Shown here in pieces: positions 19,113-27,893 of a DNA stretch of 64,000 bases. The DNA comes from Tahibacter amnicola (GTDB lineage Bacteria; Pseudomonadota; Gammaproteobacteria; Xanthomonadales; Rhodanobacteraceae). The stretch covers positions 1,265,001 to 1,329,000 of the forward strand of contig NZ_CP104694.1 of NCBI RefSeq assembly GCF_025398735.1, written 5' to 3'. The position numbers and the translations under genes are program-made. The notes under the pieces are model-generated. The model worked only from the letters and a program-made list of their open reading frames with translations, did not search any database and had not been told where the DNA came from. The stretch's first letter is position 1. Each line of letters opens with the position of its first letter.

Positions 19113-20011
19113 GCAAGCCCTGCCTGCTGCTGGTCGATGACGAGGCGCGCATCCTGCGCTCGCTGGCGCTGCTGTTTCGCACCCAGTACGAGGTGCTGAC
19201 GACGACCGATGGCGTCGAGGCGCTGCGCTGGGTGCGCGAACGTATCGTGCATGTGGTGGTGAGCGACCAGCGCATGCCGGGTATCAGTGGCGTGGATCTG
19301 CTGCGCCAGATTCGTGACCATTCGCCCCGCACGATGCGTATCCTCCTGACCGGATTCGCCGACCTGGAGGCCGTGGAGGCATCGGTCAACGAAGGCGAGA
19401 TTTTTCGTTTTCTGGAAAAACCCTGGAACGCCGCGCTGCTGATGCAGTCCGTCGCGCAGGCCGCCGCGATTGCGTGCGCCGAGTTCGCGGAAACGGGCGC
19501 CCGCACCGTGGCAACTGTCGCATCCGCGCGCGTGCTGGTGCTGGACGAGGATCCCGCCACGGCGGCTCTGATGGCATCGATCCTGCCGTCCGAAACGCCG
19601 GTGACGGCCTGTACCAACGTCGAATCCGCGCTGGCGCACCTGGGCGAAGCCGACTATGGGGTCATCGTGGCCGAAATCCGGCACGGATCGGACGATGTCA
19701 TCGGTGCGCTCAAGCTGCTCAAGCAAGCCAGCCCCGGCACGCTGGCCATCGCGTGCTCCTCGCTCAGGGACGGACGCATCCTGATCGACCTGATCAACCA
19801 GGGCCAGGTGTTCCGTTTCCTGCCCAAGCCGCTGGGGCGCGAGCTGACACGCCGCGCGGTAATGGCTGGCCTGGAACGCCATGCCCTGCTGCGACGCGAG
19901 CCGATCCGCGTGCGCCGGCATGCGGTCGAGGCGCCGCGGGAGATCTCCCTGCCGGGCCGGGTGATGGACTACTTCCGCCGGATCCGCGACCAGGCGCGCC
20001 AGCGCGCCTGA
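19109..20011 (+). CDS. Double-receiver response regulator without output domain
   Basis: A 300-residue protein with two receiver domains. The first (about 1-125) is complete: acid pair D10/D11, phospho-acceptor D53 in VVSDQRMPGISG, T81, K104 in IFRFLEKPW. The second (about 138-262) has LDED at the acid pair but glutamate at the phospho-acceptor position (VIVAEIRHG) while keeping VFRFLPKP, so it may be locked or a docking module. A basic tail of about 40 residues follows and no DNA-binding, HD-GYP or GGDEF domain is present. It is translated together with the preceding kinase and probably passes phosphate or controls partners by protein contact. Confidence 0.88.
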   Translation: MSKPCLLLVDDEARILRSLALLFRTQYEVLTTTDGVEALRWVRERIVHVVVSDQRMPGISGVDLLRQIRDHSPRTMRILLTGFADLEAVEASVNEGEIFRFLEKPWNAALLMQSVAQAAAIACAEFAETGARTVATVASARVLVLDEDPATAALMASILPSETPVTACTNVESALAHLGEADYGVIVAEIRHGSDDVIGALKLLKQASPGTLAIACSSLRDGRILIDLINQGQVFRFLPKPLGRELTRRAVMAGLERHALLRREPIRVRRHAVEAPREISLPGRVMDYFRRIRDQARQRA

Positions 20012-20123
20012 GACACCCCGCCGCAGCGCGTATTCCGCACAAATTCAAACGATCGTTTGGATTCCCCGCGGTGCTGCGGTATCGTGGCCGCCGTTCCGTG
20101 TCCGGCGGTTGAAGGAGAATCCC

Positions 20124-20783
20124 ATGGCCAGTGACAGTGCGCTCCCCCGCTACCACCTTGCCGAAGAAGTGGTTTCCAGCGCGATCCACGGCCTGGGCGT
20201 CGTCCTGAGCATTGCGGGCCTGGCGGTCCTGGTCGCCTTTGCAGCACTGCACGGCGATGCCTGGCACGTCACCAGCGTGGCGGTGTTCGGGACCACGCTG
20301 ATCCTGCTCTACACCGCATCGACGCTCTACCACGGCATTCCCAATCCCGTGGCCAAGCCGACGCTGCGCACGCTGGATCACATCGCCATTTACCTCCTGA
20401 TCGCTGGCACCTATACGCCCTTCACCCTGGTGAGCCTGCGCGGCCCCTGGGGCTGGACGTTGTTCGCGACGGTCTGGAGCCTGGCGTTGCTGGGAATTGC
20501 CTGCGAACTGACACCCCTGCGGCGCTATCGCGCGGCGGCGATATCGCTCTACATCGGCATGGGCTGGAGCGCGCTCGCGGCGATCGGGCCGCTGATGGCC
20601 AATGTGCCGACCGGCGGCGTGTGGCTGCTGTTCCTCGGCGGTGCGGCGTACACGCTGGGGGTGCCGTTCTATCTCTGGCGCTCGCTGCCGTTCAGTCATG
20701 CGATCTGGCATGCCTTTGTGCTGCTGGGCAGCGTACTGCACTTCTTCTCGATCCTGTTCTACGTCGTACCACTCGCTGCGTAG
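20124..20783 (+). CDS. Hemolysin III family membrane protein (TrhA/YqfA-like)
   Basis: A 219-residue integral membrane protein with seven helices of the PAQR/hemolysin-III superfamily. Diagnostic residues are present: EEVVSSAIHGLG at the start, STLYHGIP in helix 2-3, LDHIAIYLLIAGTYTP, and the terminal HAIWHAFVLLGSVLHFF with the histidines that bind metal in this fold. Start at the ATG preceded by AAGGAG. In E. coli this family affects membrane fluidity or lipid homeostasis; haemolysis is not implied. Confidence 0.92.
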   Translation: MASDSALPRYHLAEEVVSSAIHGLGVVLSIAGLAVLVAFAALHGDAWHVTSVAVFGTTLILLYTASTLYHGIPNPVAKPTLRTLDHIAIYLLIAGTYTPFTLVSLRGPWGWTLFATVWSLALLGIACELTPLRRYRAAAISLYIGMGWSALAAIGPLMANVPTGGVWLLFLGGAAYTLGVPFYLWRSLPFSHAIWHAFVLLGSVLHFFSILFYVVPLAA

Positions 20784-20796
20784 GCGGCGCGGTTGA

Positions 20797-20825
20797 TGCC
20801 GGCGGGAAGGATCAACCCGCCGGCA
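20797..20825. terminator. Hairpin between convergent genes
   Basis: Perfect 10-bp stem TGCCGGCGGG / CCCGCCGGCA with a 9-base loop, in the 53-base gap between the converging hemolysin-III and DUF885 genes. No T tract follows on either strand. Confidence 0.45.
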
Positions 20826-20836
20826 CCGGCCGTTGG

Positions 20837-22591
20837 CTACTTCTTCTGTTGCGCGGGGATGAATTCCTCACGCACCGCCCGGGCCAGCAGGTCCGGCGGC
20901 AGCAATCCCTGGTTGATCAGAAAATCGTTGAACGCCAGGCGGTCGAACTTGTCGCCCAGGGCGATCTCGGTTTCCGCGCGCAGTTCCATCAGGCGGGTGT
21001 AGCCGTAGAAATAGGCAGTGGCCTGCCCGGGGGCGCGGAAGGTGTAGCGGTCGATCTCCTGCTGCGCCATGGCGCGCGACAGGCCGACGTCAACCATCAG
21101 CACTTCCAGACCTCGTTCGGGCGTGATCTGGCCGAGATTGAGCATCGGGTCGAGGATTGCGCGTGCGGCGCGCTGCAGGCGTGCCTGCAGGGCGAAGAGC
21201 TGGCCTTCCAGCGGCTCGTAGGGCTTGGTTTCCGCCTCGGCGTACAAGGCCCAGCCTTCCACATTCACACTGTTGAACGCGAACAGGCTGCGCGGCAGCG
21301 ACACGCCGCGTTCCACCATCGCGGTGAACTGCAGCTCGTGGCCCGGGCGGCCTTCGTGTGCGCTCAGCGTCCAGGTGGCGCCCTTGTGGCTGAAATCGTC
21401 ATACCCCTCGGACTTTCCGTCGGTCGACGGATTGCCGGCGGTCAGCACGAAGGTGCCGCGCTCGCCCTTGTTGTTGATCAGGGCCGGCGGATCCATGTGC
21501 GGAGCCGGTTGCGCTGCGGTTTCGGCATCGGAGGCCATGCGCATGATCATCGGCCGTGATGGCAGCGAGATGATCTTCTCGCGCCGGATGATTTCCTCGA
21601 TCTGGCCGATGACCTCGTGGTACGTGGCTTCGACCTTGTCCGGCGGCAGCTGCTCCTTCTTGAGCACCTTGATCACGTCGCGGTAGTTGCTGGACGGCAG
21701 CTTGCGCTGCGCCGCGATCTGCGAGGCGATGCTCTGCATTTCGTTGCGGATCTCGGAGAACGCCAGCCGTGCCTTCTTCACCAGTACTTCCGGGGGAATG
21801 TCGAGGCCGACGTTGCGCAGGTTGTCGGCGTAGAGATCCGGCGGCAGACGGAAGTCCTCTCGCGACACCGGTATGACGGTGGTGCGTACCCAGTTGTCGT
21901 AGTCCTTGAGCTGGGTTTCCAGGGCATCGAGGGCCTTGTCGGCGCCCTTGATCTTGTACTTGGCGTAGAGCTGGCGGATGCCTTCGACGTAGCGCGGCGT
22001 GTTGCCCAATGCCTGTTCGACCTGGGCCTTGACCGGTCCCAGCATGCCCGGCTTGCCCAGTTGCTCGGTGAAGCGCGCCTTAGCCAGTTCCGTGACGGGC
22101 GTGTAGCCCGATTCGAGTCCGACGTAGCGCTTGAGACGGACCAGGGCCGCTGCACGGCGCTTGGGCGGCATGTCGTCCTGCAGCAGCGCGAACTCGCCCT
22201 GGAAGATGGCCTGGCCGATATCGGTGTAGGGCAGGAGGTATTTCTGGTTGATCTCGCTCGAGGCGATCTGGCGTTCCGTGGTGTCGATAAGGATGTCCAG
22301 ATCCTGCTGCACGCGCACGTCGGTTTCCGACTGGCGCTTGGCCTTGAGTGCCGCCAATGCCTCGGTGGCCGTCTTGCGGAATCGTTCGTTGACCTCGGGC
22401 TTGAGGTCGGTGACCGCCTGGTCGTACTCGGCAAGCCCGACACTGGTGGCGAACTCCGGACTGAATTCGGACAGCACCTTGAGCAGGGGCTGGGCATTTT
22501 CATTGCTGCGGGCGATCCAGTCCGAGGCGGCCGTGGCGGGCAGCGCCAGGACGAGCAGCGTGGCGGCGACGAGCTTGCGAAGTTGAGGCAT
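20837..22591 (-). CDS. DUF885 family secreted putative metallopeptidase
   Basis: A 584-residue exported protein: signal peptide MPQLRKLVAATLLVLALPATAA, then the DUF885 fold. The zinc-binding HExxxxH-type motif is seen as SAHEGRPGHELQF, with a downstream glutamate in NVEGWALYAEAE, as in the M32-like DUF885 peptidases; the C-terminal PGQATAYFYGYTRLMELR is also a family hallmark. Length is usual for the family. The start is the ATG beginning the signal peptide; an in-frame start 15 bases upstream is less likely. Substrate is unknown but a periplasmic carboxypeptidase-like activity fits. Confidence 0.9.
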   Translation of the reverse strand: MPQLRKLVAATLLVLALPATAASDWIARSNENAQPLLKVLSEFSPEFATSVGLAEYDQAVTDLKPEVNERFRKTATEALAALKAKRQSETDVRVQQDLDILIDTTERQIASSEINQKYLLPYTDIGQAIFQGEFALLQDDMPPKRRAAALVRLKRYVGLESGYTPVTELAKARFTEQLGKPGMLGPVKAQVEQALGNTPRYVEGIRQLYAKYKIKGADKALDALETQLKDYDNWVRTTVIPVSREDFRLPPDLYADNLRNVGLDIPPEVLVKKARLAFSEIRNEMQSIASQIAAQRKLPSSNYRDVIKVLKKEQLPPDKVEATYHEVIGQIEEIIRREKIISLPSRPMIMRMASDAETAAQPAPHMDPPALINNKGERGTFVLTAGNPSTDGKSEGYDDFSHKGATWTLSAHEGRPGHELQFTAMVERGVSLPRSLFAFNSVNVEGWALYAEAETKPYEPLEGQLFALQARLQRAARAILDPMLNLGQITPERGLEVLMVDVGLSRAMAQQEIDRYTFRAPGQATAYFYGYTRLMELRAETEIALGDKFDRLAFNDFLINQGLLPPDLLARAVREEFIPAQQKK

Positions 22592-22765
22592 GCGATGGGC
22601 TCCCATTGGAACCGCGAGTCTCGCCCTTCGCAGGCGTCCTGCAAATGTGCCGGAGGTCGCAGAGGCGTTGCCAACTGGCGCAGGAACAGGCAGGTCTTCC
22701 GGCAGGGGGCGGACCGGCCGGGCGGTCCGCTACTATGGCGGACCTCTTTCAGGCCGGCAGAATCC

Positions 22766-23164
22766 ATGCATCCAGACCATGTCCTGCATCACGGCGGTTG
22801 TCACTGCGGCCGCGTGCGCTTCGAGGTGGAGGCGCCCGCGCAGATCGACGCGATCCGCTGCAATTGTTCCATCTGCCGCATGACGGGCTTTTTGCACCTG
22901 ATTGTTCCGGCCACGCGATTCCGCCTGGTCGCGGGCGCGGAGCACCTGTCCGAGTACACCTTCAATACCGGTACGGCAAAACACCGCTTTTGCGGCGTTT
23001 GCGGGGTAAAACCGTTCTACATACCGCGTTCCAATCCGGACGGCTTCGACGTCAACGTCAACTGCCTGGATGCGGGTACCGTCGCGTCGGTGCGCGAGAC
23101 ACCGTTCGACGACACGCAGCGTGAGGAAAGCGAGGCGGCGATCCGCCACCTTTCCTTGGGGTGA
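22766..23164 (+). CDS. GFA-family zinc protein
   Basis: A 132-residue protein of the GFA/CENP-V fold. The zinc ligands are visible as HGGCHCGRVRFEV (residues about 9-21), CNCSICRMTG (about 33-42) and FCGVCGVKPFY (about 75-85). The family is named for a glutathione-dependent formaldehyde-activating enzyme, but most members have no proven activity. Start at the ATG after AATCC; no strong ribosome binding site. Confidence 0.9.
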   Translation: MHPDHVLHHGGCHCGRVRFEVEAPAQIDAIRCNCSICRMTGFLHLIVPATRFRLVAGAEHLSEYTFNTGTAKHRFCGVCGVKPFYIPRSNPDGFDVNVNCLDAGTVASVRETPFDDTQREESEAAIRHLSLG

Positions 23165-23193
23165 TCGGCGGGGACTGACCCGGTGTGAGCGGT

Positions 23194-23225
23194 GGGCGCC
23201 GTGCGGCGGTAGCGGCACGGCGCCC
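23194..23225. terminator. Hairpin between convergent genes
   Basis: Perfect 11-bp stem GGGCGCCGTGC / GCACGGCGCCC with a 10-base loop in the gap between the converging GFA and sortilin-like genes. No T tract on either strand, like the other convergent hairpins in this window. Confidence 0.45.
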
Positions 23226-23231
23226 GCGTGC

Positions 23232-25628
23232 TCAGGGGTTGAAACCGTTCGCGAAGATCGTGTCGTTGTCTGCGCCGAAGGTCAGCTTCCAGGCGCCGCT
23301 GCCGTAGGTGCCGGCCACCAGCACGTGCGGCGACGCGGAGATCTCCAGGTCCACCACGACTGTGCCCGGCGGCAGGCCGAGCATCAGCGGACGGAACGAC
23401 GCGCCGCCATCGGTGCTTTCGTACACGCCGATGTCGGTGCCGACGAACACGCGCTGCGTGTTGACTGTATCGACGACGACACTGTTGGCGGGCACGTCCG
23501 GCAACCCCGTGCCGGCGGCCGACCAGGTCGATCCCCCGTTCGTGGACTTGTACAGTTTGCTGCCGCCGAAGGCGGAGCGGGTCACGTAGATGACGTCATC
23601 ATTGCCCGGGGTCAGCGCGATATCGCTGGGGCGCCCGCCCGGGTAGCCGGCAGTGATGTCGGTCCAGGTCGGCGATGCGGCCAGGGCGTCTGTCGTGCGC
23701 CACAGCTTGCCGTTGGAAGTGCCCGCATACAGGCGCAGGGGCGAAGTCCCTGCAGCGGCCGGCTGGCTGAGGACCGAGATGCTGTTGCTGCCGTCGCCGG
23801 AAAGGTTTGGCGACATCTTGGTCCAGGTGAAGGCGGAGTTGGTCTGGCTGGTCGCGGCGCGATAGACGAAATTGGACCCGGCAAACAAGGTTCCCTTGGT
23901 CACCACCAGCGGCGTCACCCAGGGGAAGGGTTCGCCGTCGCTGATGCCGGTCTTGGCCAGGCCGCCGAAGCTGCTCGGCGCGCCGAAATTGCTTGAGCGC
24001 GAAATCGCTGGTTTGTTCGCTTGTGGATAACTGGTCTGGTAGACATTCTTGCCATTGTCCGCGCCCGCGCCCGGCTCCGAGGCGTTCATGAAGCCGTCGC
24101 CGCTGACCATGGTGACCGCCCAGACATTGCTGCCGTTGCGCACTTCCGAGGAATTGTCCTGCGAACCGCCGTAGATGCGGTCGGGGCTGCGTACGTCGAG
24201 CGCGATGTCGTAGAACTGCGTGATGTGCAGCCCGGCATTGAGATTGGTGTAGTTGACCCCCTGGTCCTCGCTGCGCCACAGGCCGCCATCGGAACCGATC
24301 CACAGCCGCGAGCCGTTGCTGCGCGAGAAGCGGACGATGTGGATGTCCTGGTGCACCTTCTGCGCGCTGCCCCAGGTGGTGGTGAGCGTGGTAAGCGTGA
24401 CGCCGCCGTCGGTGGAGAGCGCCGGACGGATGGTGCCGACCAGCACCCTGTTCGGATCCGTCGGATGCACGTCCACGGCGAGGTTGTAGGAGCATTGCCC
24501 TTCGCAGGCCGCGGCGTTGACCTTGGTCCACGTGGCGCCGGCGTCGGTTGTCTTGTAGAGGCCGACGGGACTGCCGGCGAGCGCATAGAGCGTATTGCTG
24601 TCGCTGGGCGCCATCGCCAGCCGCACGTTCGATGCGCTGGCGGGCATGCCGCCAGCGAGCACCGTCCAGGTGACGCCGCCATCGGTGGATTTATGCACAC
24701 CGCTGCCGTTCACCGCCGCGTAGGCGATGTTGCCGTTGCCCGGATGGAAGACGATGTCCATCGAGTTGCCGGTGCTGATGACGCGCGTCCAGGTCGCACC
24801 GCCGTCGGTCGTGCGGTAGACACCGGATCCGCTCGAGGATCCGCCCGTGCACTTGCCGCTGCCGCCCACCAGGAGTGTCTGCGTGTTGGCCGGATGCCGG
24901 GCGATGGCATTGATGAAGGAAAGGTTCAGTGCGGTCGAACCGCTGCCGTTGCGTGGCGTGAAAGTCGCGCCGCCGTCGGTCGAATGATAGATGCCCTGGC
25001 CGAAATAGCCGCCGCAGCCGCCGGCATAGGCCTCGCCCGTGCCCACCCAGACATCGTCGGGCGCCGAACCGGCACCGGCATTGGCGAGCACGGCGCCGAT
25101 GCTGGGCGAATCGAGCACGTCCGAGAGGCGGGTCCAGGTGGCGCCGGCGTTGGTCGACTTCCATAGGCCGCCAGCGGCGGTGCCCAGGTACAGCACGTTG
25201 TCATTGCCCGGGCGGACCGACAACGAGGTCGTGCGTCCGGCCACCAGGCCCATCGTCCAGCTGAGCATGCTCATGGCATTCGGACCGACGGATTCCCACC
25301 GTTCGCCGGCGCTGATCAGTGGCGGTACGCCGGCGCGCAGTGCGGTGCGCTGGCTGGCCATCGCGGCCGCGCGGCGCTCGCCCGCGTCGGGCTGCCGTTC
25401 AAGCCCGCGCGTCTGGATGAACCAGCGCTGCCGCTGCTCGATCTGTTCCGCTTCGCCTTCCTCGCGGTCGATCCGGCCAAATGCCGGGTGCTCGCCGTAC
25501 TCCCCGGTTTCGTATTCATCGGCGGCGACTTCGCCAAATCCCGTTTCCGGTTCTTCCGCGGCGGCGGTGGACGGCCAGAATCCCGTCTGCGCTGCAAGCA
25601 GCGCAAGCGTAAGCAGTGCGTGACGCAT
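23232..25628 (-). CDS. Secreted sortilin/BNR-repeat beta-propeller protein
   Basis: A 798-residue secreted protein. Signal peptide: MRHALLTLALLAAQTGFWPS through TAAA. A low-complexity acidic segment follows (about 25-60), then many VPS10/BNR-type repeats with Asp-box motifs (STNAGATWTRL, STDGGATFTPR, TTDGGATWTRV, STDGGVTWTVL, TTDAGATWTKV, STDGGASFRPL), giving a ten-bladed sortilin-like propeller fold often called glycosyl hydrolase. No catalytic acid of sialidases could be assigned. The C-terminus ends DNDTIFANGFNP, a short tail shared by many secreted proteins of Dokdonella-like bacteria as I recall. Start at the ATG with a GGGGGG tract upstream. Confidence 0.88.
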   Translation of the reverse strand: MRHALLTLALLAAQTGFWPSTAAAEEPETGFGEVAADEYETGEYGEHPAFGRIDREEGEAEQIEQRQRWFIQTRGLERQPDAGERRAAAMASQRTALRAGVPPLISAGERWESVGPNAMSMLSWTMGLVAGRTTSLSVRPGNDNVLYLGTAAGGLWKSTNAGATWTRLSDVLDSPSIGAVLANAGAGSAPDDVWVGTGEAYAGGCGGYFGQGIYHSTDGGATFTPRNGSGSTALNLSFINAIARHPANTQTLLVGGSGKCTGGSSSGSGVYRTTDGGATWTRVISTGNSMDIVFHPGNGNIAYAAVNGSGVHKSTDGGVTWTVLAGGMPASASNVRLAMAPSDSNTLYALAGSPVGLYKTTDAGATWTKVNAAACEGQCSYNLAVDVHPTDPNRVLVGTIRPALSTDGGVTLTTLTTTWGSAQKVHQDIHIVRFSRSNGSRLWIGSDGGLWRSEDQGVNYTNLNAGLHITQFYDIALDVRSPDRIYGGSQDNSSEVRNGSNVWAVTMVSGDGFMNASEPGAGADNGKNVYQTSYPQANKPAISRSSNFGAPSSFGGLAKTGISDGEPFPWVTPLVVTKGTLFAGSNFVYRAATSQTNSAFTWTKMSPNLSGDGSNSISVLSQPAAAGTSPLRLYAGTSNGKLWRTTDALAASPTWTDITAGYPGGRPSDIALTPGNDDVIYVTRSAFGGSKLYKSTNGGSTWSAAGTGLPDVPANSVVVDTVNTQRVFVGTDIGVYESTDGGASFRPLMLGLPPGTVVVDLEISASPHVLVAGTYGSGAWKLTFGADNDTIFANGFNP

Positions 25629-25807
25629 GAATCCCCCCAGCTGTGGCAATTGCCGGTGCGGGCAGGGCCGGTATCGGCGCGCCCTTCGCGTCCCCTTCCT
25701 CCGTGAAGGAAACGTGACGGCAAACTTCGCCAACCATAATCGAACTGCTCAGCCTGCTGGAGGGTATTTGGCGTGACCGGCGTCGCAGGTTTCGCGAGCG
25801 GTCGTTC

Positions 25808-26290
25808 CTACCGGAGCCAGAGTGCGAACAGGAACACACCCAGCATCGTGAACGCGAGGGCGATCTTGGACAGGGTGCCGAAGAGAAAGCCCAGCCAGGT
25901 GCCCACGCCGACGTTGGTCGCGCGGGTCCAGTCGCTGCCTGCCAGGAGTTCGCCCGCCAGTGCGCCCACGAACGGGCCGAGGATCAGTCCGGGCAAGGCG
26001 AAGAAGATGCCCACCACAGTGCCCACCGCGGCGCCGACCAGGGCCCAGCGGCTGGCACCGACGCGCTTGGCGCCCAGCAGGCTGGCGACCAGGTCCACCC
26101 CCAGGGCGATCACGCACAGGACCCCCAGGATCACCAGCGTGACCCAGGTGATTTCCTGGAATCCGCCCACCCACGCGACGAGGAACATGCCGGCGTACAT
26201 CAAGGGGACGCCCGGCAGGGCCGGCAGGATAGTGCCGGCAAGACCGGCGAGGATGAGCAGGGCGGAAAGCACGTAAAGCGCGGTGGTCAA
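25808..26290 (-). CDS. DUF456 membrane protein
   Basis: A 160-residue inner-membrane protein with about four to five helices. The family hallmark LAGLAGTILPALPGVPLMYAG is at the N-terminus, followed by VDLVASLLGAKRVGASRWA and the glycine-rich FFALPGLILGPFVGALAGELL. The start is a TTG (MTTALYVLSAL) preceded by AAGGA; no ATG is available at a suitable place. Function unknown. Confidence 0.87.
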   Translation of the reverse strand: MTTALYVLSALLILAGLAGTILPALPGVPLMYAGMFLVAWVGGFQEITWVTLVILGVLCVIALGVDLVASLLGAKRVGASRWALVGAAVGTVVGIFFALPGLILGPFVGALAGELLAGSDWTRATNVGVGTWLGFLFGTLSKIALAFTMLGVFLFALWLR

Positions 26291-26323
26291 AGCAGGAATC
26301 CTTCTCGCCGCGAGGCGGGCGCG

Positions 26324-27060
26324 TCATGGCACGGTGGCGGCGAACGTGCGACGCAGGTTCTTTTTCAGATGCGGGAGCAGAATGGTGCCGGGTATTGGAA
26401 TCTCGATGAAGCCCCTGGCATAGGGCGCGACCTGGTACGGTGGAAAGATGACCGTGATGCCCGAACGTCCCGGGCTGCCGTGGACAAAATAGGTCGCGTA
26501 GTTCTCGACCACCGGCGCCGTGCCCTGGAGCATGCGGTCGCGGTCAGTCAGGGCCATCGCCGGGTCGCGACGGCCGCGCGCCGTCAATTCACGCCGGACG
26601 TGTGCGGCGATGGCGCGAAGGCCCGCATCGCGGTTGTCGAACAGGTCGGGCAGGGCGATCACCTGCCGGCTGCCGCGGTGCCAGTTGAAGGCGGCCAGCA
26701 GTGGAACGCCGCGCGCGCCGCCGGTATACATCTCTCCGGTGGCAACAATGCTGACAAAGTCATCCGTGTCGTTGCGCAGGGCGAAGTCCAGCCGCAGGTG
26801 ACCTTCGGCAACCGCTGTGTCCACCGTTGCGGGCCGCTTGCCGGCCTCTGCGCGGAAGTTGCGTTTCTGCTGCTCCGCAAAGGCGTGGAGATGCGGCAGC
26901 AGGCCCTGGTCGCGGTCGGCCAGCGTCGGATACGTGATGGCGTAGCGATCGGGCGCCACGCCGCCGGCATCGGCGGGGGCCGCGCGGGCGGCGCCGGTGG
27001 CCGGCTGCAGGCCGGAACGATGCTGCTGGCCAGAAGCAGCACGATCGCCTGTGCTCGCAT
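26324..27060 (-). pseudogene. DUF3298-type lipoprotein gene with a frame break
   Basis: Two parts of one protein lie in different frames. The ATG at 27060 has a good ribosome binding site (GAGGG) and begins a lipoprotein signal peptide (MRAQAIVLLLASSIVPAC, lipobox cysteine 18). The body, readable from 26959 to 26324, is a DUF3298/RsiV-like domain (DRYAITYPTLADRD, LPDLFDNRDAGLRAIAAHVRREL, ENYATYFVHGSPGRSGITVIFPPYQVAPYARG). One extra base between them, for example in the G5 run at 26975-26979, would restore a single frame. Translation from the GTG at 26959 alone would give 211 residues without export signal or ribosome binding site. Real mutation or read error cannot be told apart here. Confidence 0.62.
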
Positions 27061-27169
27061 CACAACCCTCATCGGTGACTGCCCTTCGTCGAGTCTACGC
27101 AGTGCAACTGAATCAGGACCCCGGCGCAGCCTGAACACGGCGGCGGCCCGGGAGGGCGTGGTAACCTCG

Positions 27170-27850
27170 ATGACCATGTCCGCCGATGACGAAATCCGCG
27201 ATCTCCTCAAATCCGACACGTTCGGACATATCGAACGCGTGCGGCGTGGCGACCAGGTCTTCGTCCGGCGCGACACCCGCAGTGCCCACTGGTTGTTGCG
27301 TCCGGCGGCACGCTGGGCGGCACGGCACGAGGCGCGAGGGCTGGAGCGCCTGCAGGGGCTCGCTGACGTACCGCAACTGCTGCGCTGGGATGGAGAAGTG
27401 CTGGAACGCAGCTGGATGGCCGGTGCGCCGATGCAGGTGGCAGCGCCGCAGGACCCGGCCTGGTTTCGCCAGGCACATCGCCTGCTCAAGTCCCTGCGGG
27501 GCCGCGGGCTGGCGCACAACGACCTGGCCAAGGAACCAAACTGGCTGGTCACGCCCGACAACCGCCCGGCGGTGCTGGATTTCCAGATCTGCTGGATCAG
27601 CCGTCGGCGCGGTGCGTGGTTCCGCATGCTCGCGCGCGAAGATCTGCGTCACCTGCTCAAGCACAAGCGGACCTATTGCCCCCAGGCGCTTACCCCGGTG
27701 GAACGTCGCCTGCTGGCGCGACGTTCGTGGCTGGCACGCACCTGGAAAGCCACCGGAAAGCGTGTGTACAAGTACATCGCCCGGCGCTGGTTCGGCTACT
27801 GGGACGATGACGGCGGCGCGCTGCGTGTTCGCCGCACGCCGCCGCCGTAA
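27170..27850 (+). CDS. Small RIO/Kdo-kinase-like protein kinase
   Basis: A 226-residue kinase-fold protein. The catalytic loop reads GLAHNDLAKEPNWLV (aspartate and asparagine about 117 and 122) and the metal-binding aspartate is in AVLDFQICWISRR (about 132). The N-lobe is short: FGHIERVRRGDQVFVRRDT then a basic segment. This resembles the RIO1/lipopolysaccharide-core-kinase group of small bacterial kinases. The C-terminal 60 residues are strongly basic, which may bind lipid or nucleic acid. An alternative ATG lies six bases downstream. Substrate unknown. Confidence 0.8.
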   Translation: MTMSADDEIRDLLKSDTFGHIERVRRGDQVFVRRDTRSAHWLLRPAARWAARHEARGLERLQGLADVPQLLRWDGEVLERSWMAGAPMQVAAPQDPAWFRQAHRLLKSLRGRGLAHNDLAKEPNWLVTPDNRPAVLDFQICWISRRRGAWFRMLAREDLRHLLKHKRTYCPQALTPVERRLLARRSWLARTWKATGKRVYKYIARRWFGYWDDDGGALRVRRTPPP

Positions 27851-27893
27851 TCGCGGGAAAGCCGCCTCCCCGGCTATCCCTGGCCTGCATCAC

